Source: Achatina immaculata (taxonomy: Eukaryota > Mollusca > Gastropoda > Stylommatophora > Achatinidae). Taken from it: a stretch of 64,000 nt of DNA. The stretch is from NCBI GenBank assembly GCA_009760885.1, contig CM019704.1:11864303-11928302 (forward strand), given 5' to 3'. The translations under genes and the position numbers were made by a program. The notes under the pieces are model-generated. The model had not been told where the DNA came from. It was given only the letters and a program-made list of their open reading frames with translations, and did no database searches. Of the stretch, positions 47,384-56,597 are shown piece after piece; position 1 is the first letter of the stretch, and every line of letters begins with the position of its first letter.

Positions 47384-47402
47384 CCAAGACGGTCTTCTCT
47401 AA
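46920..47402 (+). pseudogene. LINE family A RT fragment (part of a chimeric frame)
   Basis: A 198-codon frame from 46806 reads three 15-residue repeats (MSPLNLDRDTV...) and then enters this RT fragment. The palm motifs GVRQG and YADD are intact, but the catalytic motif A Asp (FIDYSKAFD) is missing. The frame ends in a short tail read from the inverted piece (TTFQDGLL). I regard the fusion as chance. Confidence 0.85.
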
Positions 47403-47855
47403 ATTATCATGATGTGTCCAAAATATTTAAGTTTTCTTTGTTTAATCCTCTTTACTAGCCATCCTTCTTCAAAGTTAAGTTCTTGTAGTATGGATATATT
47501 TGTTCTTTTTTGTGTCCATGATATTTGAAGAAGTCTTCTGTAGCATTTACATTCAAAGGCATTTATGTGTTTCTCAGCTGTTTTGTTAAGTGTCCAGGTC
47601 TCACAGGCATATGTTGCGATGGGAAAGATGCATGCTCTTAAAAATCTTATTTTTGTAGTTCTGTCTGCTCCTCTCCACAGATTCGTTAGTTGTTTTACTT
47701 TCTGAAGAGCGATAGATGTCCTCCTTTTAATGTCCCTCATTGTATCTCCATTATTAGTTAGTAGTGATCCAAGATATTAAAAACTCTCCACCTCTTCCAA
47801 TTTTTCCTCATTGATATATATTTGTTTTGTCAGTTGTTATCAATTTAATTTTTAC
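47384..47855 (-). mobile_element. LINE family A piece, minus orientation
   Basis: The minus strand carries EEKLEEVE-like sequence, then MRDIKRRTSIALQKVKQLTN, CETWTLNKTAEKHINAFECK and KYFGHI, stopping at ENLEKTVLE-equivalent sequence near the junction. It is missing its 3' tail. It overlaps the plus piece by roughly 100 bp of shared family sequence, so the locus has an inverted repeat separated by about 370 bp. Confidence 0.9.
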
Positions 47856-48169
47856 TTTTGCACTATAATAACGATTTTGCAATTTTCTACGTCCGGTAAA
47901 TAAACTCATAACAGACTTCAATCACATGCCTCCCCTCCCCCTCCCCCAATCTTCCACATTTATCTTCTTGTTTTCTTGTTCTTAAAAGATCACACTATCA
48001 CTATGATGCGCTTCTGTCCTGCTGTGTTAGAGAAGTTTGGACTTGCTGCCGGTGATATTCATCCTGTACTAATGAAATTTGCGACTTTCCGTCTCGTCAC
48101 TTGGCTTCTGGCCAACATTAGTCCTAAATGCTCTTAGAATGACTGTCTCTGATCCGGCACAAATTAATT
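47856..48169. other. Unique spacer
   Basis: Complex sequence with a C/T-rich patch at 47930-47955. No gene is recognised. Confidence 0.5.
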
Positions 48170-48620
48170 TCCTGGCCTCCATATGGCACAGGCGGCCGAC
48201 GATTGCTTGTACTGGTGGCTTCTTAGATGCAAAAGTCGAAGGAGGGGAGTCTCTTGGGAAATGAAGAACATCATCTGACGATAATCGCCGACTGTTTGGA
48301 CAAGTCGCTTATGGGACTGCGCATGCGTCGACGGAAGTAAGCGCTCCGCGGTTTTCGCCAGATGGGGCTGAGGGCAGGGTAAACATGGCATTTGAGCGGC
48401 GAACCGATTGGCGACTGTCTGGGGGGTTGCCGGGTTGCTGAGACGCACGTTCAGGGGCTGAGCAGCCAGAGTGCTGAGTTTGTTCATGAAATCCATGGAT
48501 ATCTCCAGCCATGTAGGCCCTGCTCACTTTCAATTACCAGACACCCCTATCTGCCATGTTGGACGAAGCTCCCTCGATTACCTGATCTTATCGCTTTGAC
48601 AGCGGTGCGTGCCCGCACAG
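48170..48620. promoter_or_regulatory. CpG-rich, promoter-like segment (candidate)
   Basis: This stretch is much richer in G+C and CpG than the surrounding window. It contains tgcgcatgcgtc at 48318-48329, close to the NRF1 palindrome, and acggaagt at 48330-48337, an ETS-type site, only bases apart. An inverted CCAAT (cgattgg) lies near 48405 and aaacatggc near 48379. Such a mix is typical of TATA-less housekeeping promoters in animals. No downstream exon could be identified: the ATG at 48383 opens only about 18 codons. Open frames of 74-117 codons here have no recognisable domain. Confidence 0.35.
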
Positions 48621-48985
48621 CCCGGTGCGCCATCAAAAACATGATTTCTACACAAGCAAAGAAAAATGTTTGGAAAATTTTGAGCAGGTTTAATGAAGCC
48701 CAAACACACGAGCCTCCAGAACAGACAGCCTCAAACCTGATGTAGAAATGGTTTAAGCGTCAACTTGGAACGATAAAACAAGTGAGAAACTTTAGCAACT
48801 TCAGACTGTAAACTCACTTCACAGGAGACTCTGTCTATCAGCTTGGTGAGTGAAATGTGTTAAACTACTTGTAACTATAACATCAAAACATTCTACATCA
48901 AAATGTTGTACAGAAACATCAGACCATCAGCAAGGTTCACAATAATTAGCTTGACTTTGGCTACATTCCTTCTTCGCAATAAAGG
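48621..48985. other. Unique region
   Basis: AT-rich unique sequence right of the CpG-rich segment. No assignable features. Confidence 0.5.
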
Positions 48986-49203
48986 CAACGACACACAAAC
49001 AGAAAACACAAATATAAAACACAAATATAAAACACAAAAAGAAAACAAATATAAAACAAACACAAAACAGAAATCTAAAACACAAACAGAAAACACAAAC
49101 ACAAAACACAAATATAAAACTCAAACCAGAAAACACAAATATAAAACAAACAGAAAACATAAATATAAAACACAAACAGAAAACATAAACAGAAAACACA
49201 ACT
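48986..49203. repeat. A-rich degenerate repeat
   Basis: Repeats of acacaaacagaaaacacaaa and acaaatataaaac type. Frames on both strands are open by composition (Lys/Asn/Thr on +, Phe/Cys/Val on -). Confidence 0.88.
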
Positions 49204-49829
49204 GGACATAGATAACGAGATATGAATAATTCAGCGTAGATTGTTGTTTATTTTTCCAAACTCCCCAAACAAGAAAATGTATGTAGAGCGGGCTGGACCT
49301 CGACATTTCTGTTGTTGTCTGGCCAAATGTTCATTTTTCTGATTGGACCAGTCGTAGAAACGATGACATCCAAAGTTACAAGATCATTGTTAAGTTATTT
49401 CCCTTGACGGTCTGGTGGCATCTGACGTCAGAATTCTGGAGAAAAAACATGACATATATGCCAAGAAAACATGACATATATGCCAGGGAATCTACGAAAA
49501 GGCTCCTTCAGGATCGCTAAATGGCAAGCACACACATTTTATGGCCAAATGGGAGGCGAATACACAAGGATGGACAAACTGGCCATAGACTGAACATAGA
49601 CAGAAGTTTGTAGAAGAAAGCGCCTTAGAATATGTCATCAGTCAGAACGGAGACACGAGAGAACGTCAAAGAACGTTGTACAGACCACGTGGTCAAGGAC
49701 TTCTAAACTTCTCAAGCCCTCAGATACAGAGACCACGTGGTCAAGTCTACAGCTGCATAGATAAATGATCAATAATTAAAGTCACTTACTGATAGAACAT
49801 TGCGATGAAGACGATGAAATAGTACATCA
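49204..49829. other. Unique region with a duplicated E-box palindrome
   Basis: About 0.6 kb of complex sequence. It has a direct repeat of aacatgacatatatgcca near 49448 and 49468. The perfect 12-bp palindrome gaccacgtggtc occurs at 49683-49694 and again at 49731-49742. No gene is recognised. Confidence 0.6.
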
Positions 49830-49980
49830 TTAGAAAAGGAGAATTAATAGTAGAACATTAGAAGGGAACACGTAATGATAGAATATTAGAAAGAAATATG
49901 TAATGATAGAACTTTAGAAAGAAATATGTAATGATAGAACTTTAGAAAGAAAGATGTAATGAAAGAACAGTATGAAGAAG
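49830..49980. repeat. 28-bp minisatellite, short
   Basis: About five copies of aatgatagaactttagaaag-type units. Confidence 0.88.
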
Positions 49981-50039
49981 CACTGACAGCAAGGAACATG
50001 CACTTATAGATCATTAAAAATTATATATATTATAGATAT

Positions 50040-50545
50040 AGATATATTAATAAAGGAAAATGTAAAGCTAGAATGTAGGAAGAAAGACATAAAGATAGAA
50101 TAGAGGAACAAATATCTAAAGATAGAACAGTGGAAGAAAAACATAAAGATAGAATAGAGAAACAAATATGTAAAGATAGAACATAGGAAGAAAGACATAA
50201 AGATAGAATAGAGAAACAAATATGCAAATATGTAAAGATTGAACATAGGAAGAAAGACATAGAATAGAGGAATAAATATGTAAATATAGAACATAGGAAG
50301 AAAGACATAGAACAGAGGAACAAATATGTAGAGATAGAACATAGAAAGAAAGACATAAAGATAGAACAGAGGAACAAATACGTAAAGATAGAACATAGAA
50401 AGAAAGACATAAAGATAGAACAGAGGAACAAATATGTAAAGATAGAACATAGAAAGAAAGACATAAAGATAGAACAGAGGAACAAATACGTAAAGATAGG
50501 ACATAAAGACAAAACATAGGAAGAGAAACGTAAAGATAGAATGGA
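50040..50545. repeat. 54-bp minisatellite array
   Basis: About nine copies of a 54-bp A/G-rich unit (aacaaatatgtaaagataga then acataggaagaaagacat). Since 54 is 18 codons, minus-strand frames of 133-172 codons are open. They encode a Phe/Leu/Ser/Tyr/Cys-rich repeat and are not genes. Confidence 0.93.
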
Positions 50546-51190
50546 CATCTTATGTTCTCAAGACTGGGAGAATGGACATCTTATGTTTTCAAGACTGAGA
50601 CTTTCCTAGAGAGTGCATAAGAATATGGGTTGATGTGCTCCTGGGTTACTAGTTCACTGGATGGGCTGTTGTGTCACAGCACAGCCTGTTTCAAGGAAAT
50701 ACCTCATTTAAAGTGGAATGTGACTGGCAGTTTTCCCGGGAGCTGTAGCATGAGACTGCAGTCTAGAAAGAGCAAGAACTGTCAAGGACAGTGTTATGAG
50801 CCCCAAACTTGGCGGCCCCTCACTTGTCTACTGCCTGGGGCTGCAGCCATTTTTATGCGAGCGACATCTGCCCAGTAACAGCCGTGACCTTTTCTCTTTC
50901 ATCTTGTCAATAATTCACAGAGTAGGGACTGCAAAATGCAAAAGTCAAGCCTGTAACTCCGCCTCGCTCGATCCTCGCACGATTAGACAAGTGTGCCGTG
51001 AGGACAGCAATCTTTGTGTGTTTTAAGAAATGAGACCAGAACAGGGCGTGTGACAGAACTAATCTGAGACATTTTCAAGTCAAAGGTCAATTTTTGTAAA
51101 GCGCAGTTACCATTGTCCAAGAAAGGTCGAAGTGACACGGAGAATGATGTACCCTCCAAGATCTGATTATAACAGTTAGCTGCCTTATAG
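50546..51190. other. Unique region
   Basis: A tandem pair of aatggacatcttatgttytc phrases near 50540-50600, then 0.55 kb of complex, moderately GC-rich sequence. Frames of 76 and 82 codons have no recognisable domain. Confidence 0.5.
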
Positions 51191-51340
51191 AGACACCACA
51201 GAGATACGAAGAATGTCTACATTCTACTAGAGAGATACGGAGAATGTCTACTTTCTACTACAAAGACACGGAGAATGTCTACATTCTGCTAGAGAGGTAC
51301 GGAGAATGTCTACATTCAACTAGAGAGATGCAGAGAATGA
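51191..51340. repeat. 31-bp repeat, short
   Basis: About five copies of agagatacggagaatgtcta with cattctact. Confidence 0.87.
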
Positions 51341-51485
51341 AGTACAGAATTTAGACTAGATTATTGTCCTTACATCTGTGCAAGAATATTTGAGAGACCT
51401 GGAGAACTATAATAATATTGATAATATTTGCAGTGCACCCTACATTCTGTAAGTCCTGGTGCTTTCATTTAGATACATACATTCA

Positions 51486-51635
51486 ACTCTGTGTGACATG
51501 TAGTACAAGTACTAGAAGTGTGTAACATGTAGTACAAGTACTAGAAGTGTGTAACATGTAGTACAAGTACTAGAAGTGTGTAACATGTAATACAAGTACT
51601 AAATGTATGTGACATGTAGTGCAAGTACTAGAAAT
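51486..51635. repeat. 29-bp repeat, short
   Basis: About five copies of acatgtagtacaagtactag then aagtgtgta. Each unit carries the palindrome agtact. Confidence 0.9.
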
Positions 51636-51795
51636 ATGTATAACAACAGAAACTGTTTATGGACTCTGTATGACAACAGAAACTGTTTATGGACTGTCAG
51701 TATAACAACAGAAACTGTTTATGGACTGTCAGTATGACAACAGAAACTGTTTATGGACTGTATGGCAACAGAAACTGTTTATGGGCTGTTTGTCT
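51636..51795. repeat. 31-bp repeat, short
   Basis: About five copies of acaacagaaactgtttatgg then actgt(cagtat). It abuts the 29-bp repeat. Confidence 0.9.
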
Positions 51796-51864
51796 GTAAA
51801 CAGAAACATTCCTACATAATAATTACTAACTTCGTCACTGATGCATGTTTTATTCACTTTTATC

Positions 51865-51929
51865 AGGCATAAAAACATATAATTTCTATATGTTTGTGCT
51901 TATCCATATATAATTTCTCTACGTTTGTG
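51865..51929. repeat. About 29-bp AT-rich repeat (left part)
   Basis: Two copies of a tatgtttgtgcttatccata-type unit. The repeat resumes at 52660-52750, right of the LINE. GTTTGTG at 51923-51929 is the left target duplication. Confidence 0.8.
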
Positions 51930-52659
51930 AATTTCATTAATTCATTCATTCACATGTATCTTGTGGAACTTTGCCTCTTTAACATCATTCTTGTAGGCCT
52001 CTTGGTCGTGAGCAAGATGGCCTGCTGCTGATGCATCCATTTGCAGATCATCAACGATGTCTTGCAGCCATCTTCGCTTTGGTCTTCCTCTCTTTCTTTT
52101 TCCCATTATGTAACTTTCCAAGACGGTCTTCTCTAGATTATCATGACCTTTAATGTGTCCAAAATATTTAAGTTTTCTTTGTTTAATCCTCTTTACTAGC
52201 CATCCTTCTTCAATATTAAATTCTTGTAATATGGATATATTTGTCTTTTATGTGTCCATGGTATTTGAAGAAGTCTTCTGTAGCATTTACATTCAAAGGC
52301 ATTTATGTGTTTCTCGTCTGTTTTTTTAAGTGTCCAGATCTCACAGGCATATGTTGGGATGGGAAAGATGCATGTCCTTAAAAATCTTATTTTTGTGATA
52401 TATGTCATCCTAATTTCCCTCATTGTATCTCCATTATTAGTTAGTAATGATCCAAGATATTCAAAATATCACCTCTTCCAATTTTTCCTCATAGATACAT
52501 ATTTCAGCTGCCTTATTTGTTTTATCAGTTGTCATCAGTTTAGTTTTCTTCGCATTAAGATAGAGGTTTTGCTCTTCACTATTCTTACGAACGGACATAA
52601 TTAGTTTTTCCATTCCTTTTTGTGTTGTGGACAGTAATACTGAGCCATCAGCATATCAT
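51930..52659 (-). mobile_element. LINE family A, 5'-truncated copy with target duplication
   Basis: Family A on the minus strand, with a (GAAT)n tail at about 51937-51951 and truncation just after the YADD region (agccatcagcatat). GTTTGTG flanks both ends (51923-51929 and 52660-52666). The coding part has several frameshifts and deletions; 52196-52423 is the longest remaining frame (FLRTCIFPIPTYACEIWTL). It is more decayed than the copy at 13068. Confidence 0.88.
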
Positions 52660-53102
52660 GTTTGTGTTTATCTACATATAATGTTTATACATTTGTAGAT
52701 ATACACATACAACTTCTTCATATTTGTGTTTATGCACATATAATTATCTAATTAGTAAGGCTTAATTATAACTGAATAATTAGAGAATTTACCTTCACTT
52801 TACCCAGCTTTACGCTATAGATGTATAATTAGAGAGTTTACCTTCACTTTACCAGCTTTATACTACAGCTGTATTATTATAGAAAGTTACAGACAGTGGT
52901 TATATGTTGCGTGTGTAACTGTATTTGAAATAAGGAAGAAATAAGAGCACAAATAATTGAATATTCAACAATAACAAGGATAGATGTTTGTAACATGTTA
53001 GAGAATGATGGGAAATTTGCCACGAGCAGAAACTATCGCTGGAGAAGTCAAGTTTGAGCAAATAGTCAAGTCTTTCGTGCTACAGCGTGCCAAGTTATTA
53101 AC

Positions 53103-53106
<4 letters not shown>
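52660..53106. other. AT-rich repeat remainder and spacer
   Basis: The 29-bp repeat continues to about 52750. A duplicated phrase follows (agagaatttaccttcacttt near 52782 and agagagtttaccttcacttt near 52832). The rest is unique AT-rich sequence without a gene. Confidence 0.6.
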
Positions 53107-53146
<40 letters not shown>

Positions 53147-53367
53147 CGGAGAGAAAGAGAAAATATGTACACACACAGAGGAAAAAGAGATACATAGAGT
53201 GAGATACACAGAGAAATACGCACACACACACACACAGATATTCGGAGACATACACACAGAAAGAGATACACTGTGAGATAAGCAGAGATATACAGAGAGA
53301 GAGAGAGAGAAAGAGAGGTATAGAGAGAGAAAGAGAGGTACAGAGAGAGAAAGAGAGGTACAGAGAA
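53107..53367. repeat. (GA)n and 18-bp GA-rich repeat, first block
   Basis: (ga)n at 53107-53141, an (ac)-rich patch at 53220-53234, and from about 53290 copies of gagagaaagagaggtaca. The 18-bp unit reappears at about 53653-53725 and 54734-54830, after two LINE-derived insertions. Confidence 0.88.
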
Positions 53368-53655
53368 TGAATGAATGAATGAATGAATGAATAATCTTTA
53401 TTTTTCAAGGGTAAAGAATTGGGCACGCAGGCCCGTCTTACATTCTGCCCTTCATCACTCCATCTTTCATTCTTCCCACACACTTGATTTAGTATAAATA
53501 TACAAATTAAATTAGGAAAAAACATATCAAAAGAGTGTAAGATTTAACTACTACATTCAAAGTAAAAGAGAAGAAGTAATTAACCTAATAAAATAGCACT
53601 CACGCACACATACATACGCAGACATATACATAAACAAAAATACATTGTAAATACA
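53368..53655 (-). mobile_element. CR1/L2-like LINE 3'-end fragment or derived SINE
   Basis: On the minus strand the 3' end reads gacgggcctgcgtgcccaat then tctttaccc and an (ATTC)n tail at 53369-53392 (gaatgaat on +). Only the terminal 90 or so bp clearly matches the other family copies; the rest is AT-rich. It could be a heavily truncated LINE or a SINE that borrowed the LINE tail. Confidence 0.75.
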
Positions 53656-53725
53656 GAAAGAGAGAGAAAGAGAGGTACAGAGAGAGAGAGAAAGAGAGGT
53701 ACAGAGAGAGAAAGAGAGGTACAGA
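53653..53725. repeat. 18-bp GA-rich repeat, second block
   Basis: Copies of gagagaaagagaggtaca between the two LINE-derived insertions. Confidence 0.88.
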
Positions 53726-54735
53726 TTGATTGATTGATTGATTGATCTTTATTTCAAAGGGTTAAGAATTGGGCACGCAGGCCCGTCTGAAATTCTGCCC
53801 TTTATCATACATCTTTCACTCTATTCCAGACATTCTACAAATATGCTGTTCATATAACAAACATAATTAACATTGAAACTGAGAGACATAAAATAAAATA
53901 TAACATTTACGTTTCGCTCTTAAACATTCACTCAGTACAGATGTAACTACATACATTATAAATGACTACCTACTAAACAAAATTTTGGGGACTATTCAGA
54001 AAACAATTAATTGTATTCGGTGTCTGTAAGAGCAGTTTAAGATAAATTTTAAGTTGTATAATTCATGGAGGCATGTAGTCGACATCAAATAGATATTGGG
54101 AAAGTTTGTAGTTGTAGGAAGGAGTATAATTTATATTTTTTTATATAGGATGGGAGGGTATTCCAAAGATGAGCAGCAGAATAACTAAGGCTTTTCTTGT
54201 AAAGATCAAGTCTAGGTTTTGGAAGACATATGTTGTTCAAGCGTTGGCTGCATTTTGGGCTAAATTTAAACAGGTTCTATAGATAAGGCGGGGCATGCCG
54301 TGAAAGAATTTGATGTACTAACTTGGCTTTGTTGAAGAGGAACCTGCTCTTAAGAAGTAGTATTTTGATGCGTTTGTGCTGGTTAGTTGTTTGTGCTTGA
54401 TCTTTGTCACTAATAAGCTTTACTGCTCGCTTTTGGAGTGAGCAAAGCCTCTTTGTATTTGACACTGAGCAACCATCCCAAACTGTTGAGCAATAGTCTA
54501 AATGTGTTTGTATATGAGATATGTAGTATGTCTTCCTAGTGTCTTGATCGATGAAGTGCTTAATTTTAGCTAATTGGTATACTTTTTATGCGATGAGTTT
54601 TGTTAGACATTGCACATGAGAGTTCCAGGTCAGATGTTGGTCAATAATAAGACCTAGTGTTTTGTGCTCACTAACGTTTTCTATCTGTGATGTTTCTGTA
54701 CAGAGCCGAAGTGTTGTTTTTGTTGCGTTTTGTAG
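53726..54735 (-). mobile_element. CR1/L2-like LINE, 3' fragment
   Basis: Minus-strand element with an (AATC)n tail (gattgatt on + at 53726-53749). The end is gacgggcctgcgtgcccaat then tcttaaccctttg, matching the copy at 40675. About 1 kb is present, entering from the region just past the RT palm. It interrupts the 18-bp GA-rich repeat. No target duplication can be discerned. Confidence 0.9.
54060..54720 (-). pseudogene. CR1/L2-like RT C-terminal fragment
   Basis: The minus-strand translation reads VSEHKTLGLIIDQHLTWNSH, a stop within LTKLIA-stop-KVYQLAK, then QTHLDYCSTVWDGCS, KRLCSLQKRAVKLISDKDQA and SYSAAHLWNTLPS before a frameshift. It parallels the plus-strand copy at 39720-40330 and extends it. 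It is the best-preserved copy of this family here, but is broken by at least two stops and one frameshift. Confidence 0.87.
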
Positions 54736-54919
54736 TTAGAGAGAGAAAGAGAGGTACAGAGAGAGAAAGAGAGGTACAGAGAGAGAAAGAGAAGTACAGA
54801 GAGAGAAAGAGAGGTACAGAGACAGACACGAGCGATAGGGACACGTGAGAGGGAAAGAGAGACAGAAAAAGAAGTAAACAGAAAGATGTACAAAGAAAGA
54901 TATACACGAGAGACAGAGA

Positions 54920-54951
<32 letters not shown>
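54736..54951. repeat. 18-bp GA-rich repeat, third block, and (GA)n
   Basis: Five or so copies of gagagaaagagaggtaca, then purine-rich unique sequence and (ga)n at about 54919-54951. On the minus strand, Ser/Leu-rich frames of about 100 codons arise from composition. Confidence 0.88.
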
Positions 54952-54953
<2 letters not shown>

Positions 54954-55014
54954 AAAAGCAGAAATGTACAAGTGTTTCTGACGGTAAACGCCAAGAGAAG
55001 AGATGAAAGTGTGA

Positions 55015-55195
55015 GGGTTACTTTTAGTGCTGGATGTTTGGTTGGTTAGACGAATACAACAAACTTTTAGTGCTGGATGTTTGGTTGGTTAGACGAATAC
55101 AACAAACTTTTAGTGCTGGATGTTTTGTTGGTTAGACGAATACAACAAACTTTTTAGTGCTGTATGTTTTGTTGGTTAGACGAATACAACAAACT
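55015..55195. repeat. 43-bp repeat
   Basis: Four near-identical copies of a 43-bp unit with ttttagtgctggatgtttgg and ttagacgaatacaacaaac. Confidence 0.93.
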
Positions 55196-55315
55196 TTGGC
55201 GGGAAAATGTTGGTCTTCGTGACAGAAAAGTCATTGTTGAGAAAATATTGGTCTTCGTGACAGAAAAGTCCTTGTTGAGAAAATATTGGTCTTCGTGACA
55301 GAAAAGTCAGAATAA
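55196..55315. repeat. 38-bp repeat
   Basis: Three copies of a unit with ggtcttcgtgacagaaaagt and gagaaaatatt. It abuts the 43-bp repeat. Confidence 0.92.
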
Positions 55316-55435
55316 GCTCAAGGAAGGACCGATGTTGTATGAGATACAATGATTGTGTTGTAGTTTTGTTGCGTCAAAGTTGTGTTGGTTTTAAAAATAT
55401 GTTTGTGATGATCCTTGGTTCCTAGTCTTACATCT

Positions 55436-55715
55436 GTCTCATATTGTCTGCTTTAACGTTTGTCTTATATTGTCTGGTATTGCATCTGTCTCACATTGTC
55501 TGGTATTGTGTCTGTATCATATTGTCTGGGGTTTTTGGTCTGTATCTTTTGTCTTCTGTTGCTTTTGTCTTCTGTTGCTTTTGTCTTCTGTTGCTTTTGT
55601 CTCATATTGTCCGTTATTTTGCTCATCTCATATTGTCTGCTTTTGTGCACTTCATATTGTTTGGTATCATGTCTGTACCATATTGTCTGCTGTTATATGT
55701 GTCTTATACTGTCAC
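55436..55715. repeat. About 26-bp T-rich repeat
   Basis: Around nine degenerate copies of tctcatattgtctggtattg, with an embedded triplicate of gtcttctgttgctttt. Frames of 91-137 codons open on the + strand are Cys/Leu/Val-rich repeat text. Confidence 0.87.
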
Positions 55716-56220
55716 ACACATATATGCATGTATAGTTACATATATAGGGATATATACACACATACCTTCTTACAAATATTCTTACATACATACATGTAAA
55801 CTTTCACACACTGTTTATCTCACGAAGAAGTACACACTGACAAACTTTAACGTATAACTTCCATTGTGTGGAAATAGTGTGAGTGACGTCACTGCTGGTG
55901 GATATCGAATGTCTGAACGTGAATCAGCCTGGAGTAGGACGCGGACAGGCGCTAATCCTGAAACCACAGAGCTGCCCTCAACTGAGCACTCGTCACAGAG
56001 CACCGACAATGAGATCTGGCCTGCTAGCACCAACCAGGACGTCATTTAGAAACAGATGAAAGAAGCATCATTTTAGCCCGGAAAACAATACGCTCATCAT
56101 GGCCGGCAACAAAAGAAGCTATTCTCCTATCCCGATGTTTATTATAGCTCTTCAGATCAGCCATCTGACAATCTGCCACAAGCTTTCTTTATCCTTCTAG
56201 CATTCTGGAGCTTCTCCAGC
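55716..56220. other. Unique region
   Basis: A (ta/ca)-rich patch to about 55800, then about 0.4 kb of complex sequence. A frame at 55864-56049 (61 codons, Ser/Thr/Glu-rich, not opening on ATG until later) looks more protein-like in composition than the repeats, but no domain is recognised. A CRE-like tgacgtca occurs at 55883-55890. Confidence 0.4.
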
Positions 56221-56221
56221 A

Positions 56222-56416
<195 letters not shown>

Positions 56417-56597
56417 TTACTGCCTGTTTCATACATATGTAGGAATGCTATATATGTTGTTGAATGTATGAATGAGAAGTTTTAGGAGAAAGTTGCAGAT
56501 GTTATAATATGTTATTGTTATGTTATGCTATGGTTATATTATGTTATTGTTGCTTATCACACAGAAACAAATATGATAAACAAATCACCAGATATAA
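56417..56597. other. Short spacer
   Basis: AT-rich sequence with several ttatgttat-type short repeats. Nothing else is seen. Confidence 0.5.

Noticed and set aside
46920..47855. Twin-priming inversion of a LINE
   Set aside because: The sense 5' part precedes an antisense 3' part and the 3' tail is missing. Twin priming predicts the opposite arrangement.
55864..56049. Small 61-codon gene
   Set aside because: No ATG at the frame start, no homology that I recognise, and a competing minus-strand frame covers the same bases. It is reported only as unique sequence.
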